Shown here piece after piece: positions 41,699 to 46,809 of a DNA stretch of 46,809 nt. Made by a program: the position numbers and the translations under genes. The notes under the pieces are model-generated. The model was not told the origin of the DNA, searched no databases, and saw nothing but the letters and a program-made list of their open reading frames with translations. The stretch comes from Leadbetterella byssophila_A. Its GTDB lineage: Bacteria; Bacteroidota; Bacteroidia; Cytophagales; Spirosomataceae. The stretch lies in the NCBI GenBank assembly GCA_040394735.1, contig JBEBRR010000030.1, positions 1 to 46,809 of the forward strand. Reading direction: 5' to 3'. Positions within the stretch are counted from its first letter, which is position 1; each line of letters opens with the position of its first letter.

Positions 41699-42028
41699 TC
41701 ACAGACGGAAGACAAGCTTTGCCGGTAACCACTTCGCCCCCGGCGGAGAGCCCGGCAAAGCCTGCTGATATTTCCACATAAGCGTTTCCCATTCCTGAAC
41801 TTTCGGGTCCAGGCGGTCTGCTTCCGCCTTTTTTTCGAAGCTGAAATCATCTTCTGTTTCCATCGTCATGAACAGCCGGTTGGCAAACCGGTAGATTTCC
41901 ATTTGCCGTATGCCGGACCCGCGGATGCTTTCGAGTATTTCCGGCCAGACCTCGCGGTGGTAGCTTTCATATTCAGCGATCAGTACGGGGTCTTCCTTGA
42001 GATCGAGTACGAGGGCGAATTTTTTCAT
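41699..42028 (-). CDS. L-rhamnose mutarotase family protein
   Basis: RhaM/FucU-like mutarotase of the dimeric alpha+beta-barrel fold, 109 residues, interconverting sugar anomers. The family motif EYESYHREVWPEILESIRGSGI contains the likely catalytic Tyr20 and His24; RFANRLFMTMETEDDFSFE and QEWETLMWKYQQALP also fit. The start is the ATG at 42028; an open frame to 42124 is not family-like. It precedes (in transcription terms follows) the FucP transporter gene on the same strand, a placement common in Bacteroidota L-fucose or L-rhamnose clusters. Which sugar is used cannot be told. Confidence 0.92.
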   Translation of the reverse strand: MKKFALVLDLKEDPVLIAEYESYHREVWPEILESIRGSGIRQMEIYRFANRLFMTMETEDDFSFEKKAEADRLDPKVQEWETLMWKYQQALPGSPPGAKWLPAKLVFRL

Positions 42029-42244
42029 ACGTATTATTTGGTTAAGTGAATATCTGACCGGGCAGGTATTTTTACGTTGAATTTTTACAGGCCTCGCCTC
42101 TTTTTTGAAACACATCAGGCGCATAAGCGGTCCGCCGCTGCAGTCATATCAGCTTGCATATCAGTTTTCTTATATGGCTAACGTGCCTGGTATGGTTCAT
42201 AAGAAAAAGGCGAAGCCTCCATCCACCAACGATCCTGTGCCCGC

Positions 42245-43495
42245 TCACGGTTTACGGTTAGCCGATCTCCCGTTTCTGAGGGCAAACAGCAGCACCACCA
42301 CAAAACAAACCAGCGGAACATAATACCCCGGCTGTATATTATCTCCGGCACGGTCAATCACATTGCCCATGATTACGGGAAAGATACCTCCGCCGATGAT
42401 GGCCATAACAATAAGGGAGGAACCCGCCTTGGTATGCTGCCCGAGGCCCTGTATTCCCAGTGAAAATATGGTAGGAAACATAATGGAGAGAAAAAAGCCC
42501 AGGGCACCCAACGCAAATACCACAAGATTTCCCTGGAGATAGATGGCCATAAAGCATAGAAGGATGGCTGCTATCGAGTAGATGGCCAGTAAACGGGCCG
42601 GGGCAATGATGCGGGTGAGCGCCGTGCCGGCAAACCTGCCGATCATAAACAGGGCACCATACATACTTAAATAGGAGCCTGCCTCTTTTTCTCCCATCCC
42701 GCCGCCAGCCATAGCCATACGGATAAAAAAGCTGGTGATACAGACCTGGGCACCCACATAAAAAAACTGCGCAATCACCGCCGAGCGAAGCCGGGGGTAT
42801 TTCCATGCCGCAAGAAAGCTTCCTGTCTCCTCCTGATTTCCTGTCTCTTCAATTTCCGGGAATTTCATGAAATAAAATACAAGGGCCAGCACCAGCAGAA
42901 TGACAGCAATAATAAGGTAAGGCCCTTTGACGGAGGCAGCCTCTGAGGTAAGGTAGCTTATTTTCTCAGCTTCAGGCATGAGGGCCAGCTCTTCAGCACT
43001 GTACTCTTTCCCGGAAAGAATAAACAAGGTACCCAGAAAGGGAGCTGCCGTAGCGGCAAGGCCGTTAAAAGACTGGGCCAGGTTCAGCCGGGTAGTGGCG
43101 CTTTCTTCCGGTCCCAGTCGCGCAGCATAGGGGTTGGCTGCCGTTTCGAGTGTGGCCAGTCCTGTACCTATTATAAAGGAACCCAGAAGGAAAATGATAA
43201 ATTCCCGGTTATTGGCGGCCGGTATAAAAAGAAAACAACCCGCACTGAAGATCAGCACCCCGGTGATGATCCCGTTTTTATAACCTGTTTTTTTGAGAAG
43301 TATGCCCGCCGGGATGGCGGCCATAAAATAGGCAAAATAAACAGCCGTATCCACCAGGGTGCTCTGCATATTGCTCAGCTCAAGAGCTTTTCTTAAATGA
43401 GGAATCAGTACTCCGGTAAGATTGTTGGCCAGTCCCCACATAAAAAAAAGGCTGGTGACCAGGATAAAAGGAATCAGGTATCGGTTTTTCATCAT
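42245..43495 (-). CDS. fucP: FucP-type sugar:proton symporter (MFS)
   Basis: Inner-membrane major facilitator of about 416 residues with 12 hydrophobic segments. Family marks: LIPFILVTSLFFMWGLANNLTGVLIPHLRKAL, FAYFMAAIPAGILLKKTGYKNGIITG, the ETAANPYAARLGPE motif and RLNLAQSFNGLAATAAPFLG, as in L-fucose permease. The start is uncertain: ATG at 43495 (MMKNRYLIPF) or an in-frame ATG at 43534. Sugar identity (fucose, galactose, glucose or other) varies in FucP homologs; the neighbouring mutarotase makes L-fucose or L-rhamnose likely. Confidence 0.9.
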   Translation of the reverse strand: MMKNRYLIPFILVTSLFFMWGLANNLTGVLIPHLRKALELSNMQSTLVDTAVYFAYFMAAIPAGILLKKTGYKNGIITGVLIFSAGCFLFIPAANNREFIIFLLGSFIIGTGLATLETAANPYAARLGPEESATTRLNLAQSFNGLAATAAPFLGTLFILSGKEYSAEELALMPEAEKISYLTSEAASVKGPYLIIAVILLVLALVFYFMKFPEIEETGNQEETGSFLAAWKYPRLRSAVIAQFFYVGAQVCITSFFIRMAMAGGGMGEKEAGSYLSMYGALFMIGRFAGTALTRIIAPARLLAIYSIAAILLCFMAIYLQGNLVVFALGALGFFLSIMFPTIFSLGIQGLGQHTKAGSSLIVMAIIGGGIFPVIMGNVIDRAGDNIQPGYYVPLVCFVVVLLFALRNGRSANRKP

Positions 43496-43756
43496 CAGGT
43501 TGAAGATCTGGCTGCTAAAATAGGAGAAATACATGTAAGTTTTCTTTTTAGGAAAAAAAAGTGGCCCCTAAAAAGAAATTATGCGCAGGCAAATACCTTG
43601 CGGAAAGGGCTTCAGGAATATTTTCCGGCATCTTTTGTGCAGAGGGGAACATATATGTGGCATGGAAATTGCAGTATTCATAGATATTTTGGCTCTGTAC
43701 TCTTTTTGAAAAAAACAGATCATGCCGGGCCGGAACTGAACTTAAATAATTAAGAA

Positions 43757-44332
43757 ATGAAATACTGTTTACTTCTGGTTATTTCTTTACTCTCTGCTGT
43801 GAGCGGCTGGACTCAGGGAACCCTCAGGCTGACCGTCGACTGGAATCCGCAATCTGCAAGGTATGAAGTGTTTGCGGTTCCCTCCGTCACCCAGGGCAAT
43901 TTTGCTTTCGGTAAAGCTCAGATCGCAGTAGTGGTGCCAAAATCTTCTCCGGATACCCGGCTGACTGTAATCAGTCATGCAGGCGGCTCCTGGACAGACG
44001 AGAAATTCATCACTGATCCGCTGTCTTCACCCGGCCGGGACTTTCATGCCCTCGCTTCCAACGGGGGGATTGTAAGTCTTCACACTGACCAGAAGCTTCT
44101 GTTGTTCAGTTTCACTTTTGCTGACGGCCAGTGCAGAGACGGCGTCAGGCTATTCAATAACGGAGCAGATCCCGGCTCTTCGGCCCAGGGATTTAACGGT
44201 ATTGACTTCCGCAACTCCATTCTCGGTGGCGGAAATGTGCAGATCTACCATTCCAATATTTCCAACTCCGGTACAGCCTGCATGGATTGCCCGGTGGAAT
44301 TTACGGTACCTAAACTGAAGAAACAATCTTAA
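43757..44332 (+). CDS. Secreted protein of unknown function beside a repeat adhesin
   Basis: A 191-residue protein with a signal peptide (MKYCLLLVISLLSAVSGWTQG). The rest is rich in beta-strand-type residues: LRLTVDWNPQSARYEVFAVPSVTQGNFAFGKAQIAVVVP and LLLFSFTFADGQCRDGVRLFNNG, ending in a Cys pair CMDC and PKLKKQS. I do not recognise a named family; the pattern resembles cohesin-like or adhesin-associated beta domains in Bacteroidota. It lies 165 bp upstream of the giant repeat protein on the same strand, so a joint surface role is possible. Divergent from fucP. Confidence 0.75.
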   Translation: MKYCLLLVISLLSAVSGWTQGTLRLTVDWNPQSARYEVFAVPSVTQGNFAFGKAQIAVVVPKSSPDTRLTVISHAGGSWTDEKFITDPLSSPGRDFHALASNGGIVSLHTDQKLLLFSFTFADGQCRDGVRLFNNGADPGSSAQGFNGIDFRNSILGGGNVQIYHSNISNSGTACMDCPVEFTVPKLKKQS

Positions 44333-44497
44333 CAGATATGAACCGCCGGATCACCGCCATCGGAAAGCTATATCATCCCGCTGTAAAATTTGGGAATGAT
44401 TTTTGTAACGGGCGTTTAACTCCTGAATACAAAGCAGAAGAATCCGGTCCGAGAAAATATATCTATCCAATTTTTGAAATACTTAACTGAGTTTTGG

Positions 44498-46809
44498 ATG
44501 AAACCTACGTTTACCATCAGGAAAAATTTCCACTATCAAATTATTCTTATACTGTGCCTGCTTATGGCAAGTGCGGTATCAGGATTTTCCAGGGAAAAAG
44601 CCGACCTTAGAATCAACCCTTATCTAAGGTCAGAAAATGTTAACCCATCTTACCTTGAAAGGTACAAGCAGGGAATAAGAACCCTATATTCCTTTAAAAA
44701 GATCATCGCCGGGTACCGCGGGGACACGGAGGTGAGGAATAACGCTGCCCAAACGGTATATGCCAGAGCTATGGCAGCAGATACCACGATTAACGGGCAG
44801 TGTTATTCCGATGTCTTGAAGTATTGTGCCGGCGAAGAGATCGAGATCGAAATCGAAGCGGAGGAAGGATACCAAAACTATAAGTGGTTCAGGAACGGGG
44901 AGGAGATCGCGGGAGTTACCGGTAATGTATATACCATAACCACACCCGGGTCCTATCATTTTACAGCCGAGGACCCAGAGACCTGTGAAGCCAGGCTGTG
45001 TTGTCCTTACCTGGTAACCCGGGAGCAGGAATTTGACGCGGCGGTCGTGAAGACAGATGCCTCCTGTGCCTCCGGTACTACAGGTTCTATCACCGTAACG
45101 CCAACGGTGGGCCAAGTAACCGATTATACGTACAGCCTCAGCGGGGCGGCTTTCCAGGCGTCTAATTCCTTTACGGAACTGGCGGCCGGCTCTTACACCG
45201 TAACCATCAAAAATGCGGCGGGCTGTACGGTAGAAAAAACGGTTGACCTGGTTCAGCCCGGAAGCATTGTGGCTACCGTGCAGGCAGAGTGTGATGAAAA
45301 TCTTACAACGGCAACCATTCTGGCTACCGGTGGTGTCAGACCTTATACCTACAGCTTAAACGGCGGAGCATTCGGAAGTGACTCCGTATTTACTGCTTTA
45401 GTGCAGGGGCAGCACGAGGTGCTGGTGAAGGATGCCAATGGCTGTACCTATAAAGTAATGGTAGATGCCTATTGCGAATGTACTCCTGAAATATTTGAAT
45501 ATTGCCCCGGTGAGGTTATAGAAATTCTGGCCGAGGCGGCAAAAGGGCAGGGAAATTATCAATGGTACAGGAACGGAACCGCCATTGAAGGTGCCACAGA
45601 CAGTGTCTATACCATTACCGCTATCGGTACGTATCATTATACGGCCGGCGGAGAGGAAACCTGCGAAGGAGAGCTATGCTGCCCGATAATCGTAAGAGAA
45701 AAAGAAGCACCCGCTGTTTTCCTGGAAGGCGGCGAACTGAGCTGTAAAACTACCAGCATCCAGCTGACCACCGGTTCAGATCCGGCCAGCACTTTCAGCT
45801 GGAGCGGACCTGGCGGCTTTACCGGGAATACTCCGGCAGTAACGGTTGCAGAACCCGGAACGTACATCGTTACGGTAACGGGCGCTAACGGGTGTTCCAC
45901 ATCTGACACGGCAATTGTAACACTGGACAGCCAGCTGCCAACGGTAACTGCAGCAGGTGGAGAGCTGACCTGTGAAGTAAGCAGCCTTGAGCTTACGGCC
46001 AGTGCCAGCGCAGAGGTAAGCTATAGCTGGACAGGCCCTGGCGGAGTTACTTCATCCACATCAGGCATTACTGCAACTACGGCAGGAGAGTATATTGTAA
46101 CGGTTACTTCGGAGAACGGATGTATTGCGAAAGATACCGCTATCGTTACGGAAAATAAAGACTTACCGACCGTTACTTCAGAGGGTGGCAAATTAACCTG
46201 TGAAGTGACAAACGTTGAGCTTACAGCCAGCGGCAGCGCAGGAGTGACCTACAGCTGGTCAGGTCCGGGCGGCTTCACGGCAGCCACGCAGAATATCACG
46301 GCTGCAGCTGCCGGCGATTATATTGTAACGGTGACTTCACCTAACGGATGTATCGCAAAAGATACGGCGACCGTTACCGAAGATAAGACCCTGCCGACTG
46401 TTACTGTCAATGGCGGTGAGCTGACTTGTGAGATAACAAGCCTTGAGCTTACGGCCAGCGGAAGCACAGGAGTGACCTACAGCTGGTCAGGTCCGGGCGG
46501 CTTCACGGCAGCCACGCAGAATATCACGGCTGCAGCTGCCGGCGATTATATTGTAACGGTGACTTCACCTAACGGATGTATCGCAAAAGATACGGCGACC
46601 GTTACCGAAGATAAGACCCTGCCGACTGTTACTGTCAATGGCGGTGAGCTGACTTGTGAGATAACAAGCCTTGAGCTTACGGCCAGCGGAAGCACAGGAG
46701 TGACCTACAGCTGGTCAGGTCCGGGCGGCTTCACGGCAGCCACGCAGAATATCACGGCTGCAGCTGCCGGCGATTATATTGTAACGGTGACTTCACCTAA
46801 CGGATGTAT
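44498..46809 (+). CDS. Giant surface protein with Ig-like/SprB-like repeats (3' end outside window)
   Basis: The reading frame starts at ATG 44498 and stays open to the window edge (at least 770 codons). It begins with a hydrophobic segment near residues 15-32 (IILILCLLMASAVSGFS, a signal peptide). Two related Ig-like modules (CAGEEIEIEIEAEEGYQNYKWFRNGEEI and CPGEVIEILAEAAKGQGNYQWYRNG) flank SprB-type repeats (SGTTGSITVTPTVG; AAGSYTVTIKNAAGCTVEK). From residue about 413 it consists of 76-residue repeats (YSWSGPGGFT..., YIVTVTSPNGCIAKDTATVT). Such proteins are typical surface adhesins, often exported by type IX secretion; the C-terminal signal that would prove it is beyond the window. Confidence 0.88.
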   Translation, partial: MKPTFTIRKNFHYQIILILCLLMASAVSGFSREKADLRINPYLRSENVNPSYLERYKQGIRTLYSFKKIIAGYRGDTEVRNNAAQTVYARAMAADTTINGQCYSDVLKYCAGEEIEIEIEAEEGYQNYKWFRNGEEIAGVTGNVYTITTPGSYHFTAEDPETCEARLCCPYLVTREQEFDAAVVKTDASCASGTTGSITVTPTVGQVTDYTYSLSGAAFQASNSFTELAAGSYTVTIKNAAGCTVEKTVDLVQPGSIVATVQAECDENLTTATILATGGVRPYTYSLNGGAFGSDSVFTALVQGQHEVLVKDANGCTYKVMVDAYCECTPEIFEYCPGEVIEILAEAAKGQGNYQWYRNGTAIEGATDSVYTITAIGTYHYTAGGEETCEGELCCPIIVREKEAPAVFLEGGELSCKTTSIQLTTGSDPASTFSWSGPGGFTGNTPAVTVAEPGTYIVTVTGANGCSTSDTAIVTLDSQLPTVTAAGGELTCEVSSLELTASASAEVSYSWTGPGGVTSSTSGITATTAGEYIVTVTSENGCIAKDTAIVTENKDLPTVTSEGGKLTCEVTNVELTASGSAGVTYSWSGPGGFTAATQNITAAAAGDYIVTVTSPNGCIAKDTATVTEDKTLPTVTVNGGELTCEITSLELTASGSTGVTYSWSGPGGFTAATQNITAAAAGDYIVTVTSPNGCIAKDTATVTEDKTLPTVTVNGGELTCEITSLELTASGSTGVTYSWSGPGGFTAATQNITAAAAGDYIVTVTSPNGC
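45734..46809 (+). repeat. Tandem 228-bp repeat array inside the adhesin gene
   Basis: Equivalent codons lie at 45734, 45962, 46190, 46418 and 46646, exactly 228 bp (76 codons) apart, giving at least four full units and one cut off. The first units differ, but from about 46213 units are very close, and the units beginning at 46418 and 46646 look base-for-base identical as far as the window goes. This points to recent expansion or gene conversion. Confidence 0.92.

Noticed and set aside
44338..44490. A 50-codon open frame (MNRRITAIGKLYHP...) between the secreted protein and the adhesin
   Set aside because: It starts six bases after the upstream stop but resembles no family, has no ribosome-binding or signal features, and frames of this size arise by chance. 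It might be a remnant, but I cannot support it.
45734..46809. Regular repeats that might look like a CRISPR array
   Set aside because: The period is 228 bp, the whole unit is coding and in frame, and there are no short repeats separated by unique spacers.

Overview
The window is a stretch of a Bacteroidota chromosome, most likely a Cytophagales-type environmental bacterium with roughly balanced G+C. This rests on TAnnTTTG-type -7 promoter elements upstream of several genes, many lipoprotein-type signal peptides, SprB-like and Ig-like repeats in a giant surface protein, and families common in this phylum (WbqC, DUF349, DUF2130, YcxB, FucP, RsiV-like DUF3298). The exact genus cannot be told from sequence reading alone. 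No phage, insertion sequence, CRISPR array or rRNA is visible; there is one tRNA (Arg, CCU).

Layout. (1) 96-1076: hemB. (2) 1128-9171: a locus of a type better known from Planctomycetes and Verrucomicrobia. It has a DUF1080 lipoprotein facing away, a tightly overlapping trio (cytochrome-domain DUF1549/DUF1553 protein, DUF1501 protein, membrane protein with cytochrome, LRR and chitobiase-like domains), and a royal-jelly/yellow-like lipoprotein. (3) 9173-11491: a GlxA-type AraC regulator divergent from a small SRPBCC-DoxX-VOC operon, then a terminator and tRNA-Arg. (4) 11842-14860 (minus): lgt, aldo/keto reductase and proA as a compact operon. (5) 15113-17202: argC-argD. (6) 17369-21682: a Gfo/Idh/MocA oxidoreductase, YceI, and an overlapping WbqC plus ATP-grasp/HAD pair. 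(7) 21804-28730: DUF349, EttA, an aminotransferase class IV, two lipoproteins (DUF3298 and a C39-like peptidase) and a Dus enzyme. (8) 28874-31811 (minus): SDR, FAH hydrolase and DUF2130. (9) 32019-33011: rpsL-rpsG, closed by a terminator with no fusA behind it. (10) 33231-39894: DedA, PyrR-like PRT, YcxB, a carbonic anhydrase and SulP pair, a histidine kinase without a partner, and aroB. (11) 39984-41698: rsmG, a leaderless metzincin-like protein and a small lipoprotein. (12) 41699-43534: L-rhamnose mutarotase family protein and FucP. (13) 43757-46809: a secreted protein and the start of a repeat-rich giant adhesin cut by the window edge.

How the genes work together. SDR plus FAH hydrolase (30104-31811) and mutarotase plus FucP (41699-43534) fit two parts of a non-phosphorylating L-fucose (or similar deoxy-sugar) route, split by about 10 kb. 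SulP and beta-carbonic anhydrase form a likely bicarbonate uptake module. The DUF1549/DUF1501/cytochrome trio looks like a redox-linked envelope system of unknown substrate. The least explained elements are this trio, the ATP-grasp/HAD-WbqC pair, the metzincin coupled to rsmG, and the nearly identical 228-bp repeats in the adhesin. Several convergent intergenic gaps hold long inverted repeats belonging to at least two or three sequence families.
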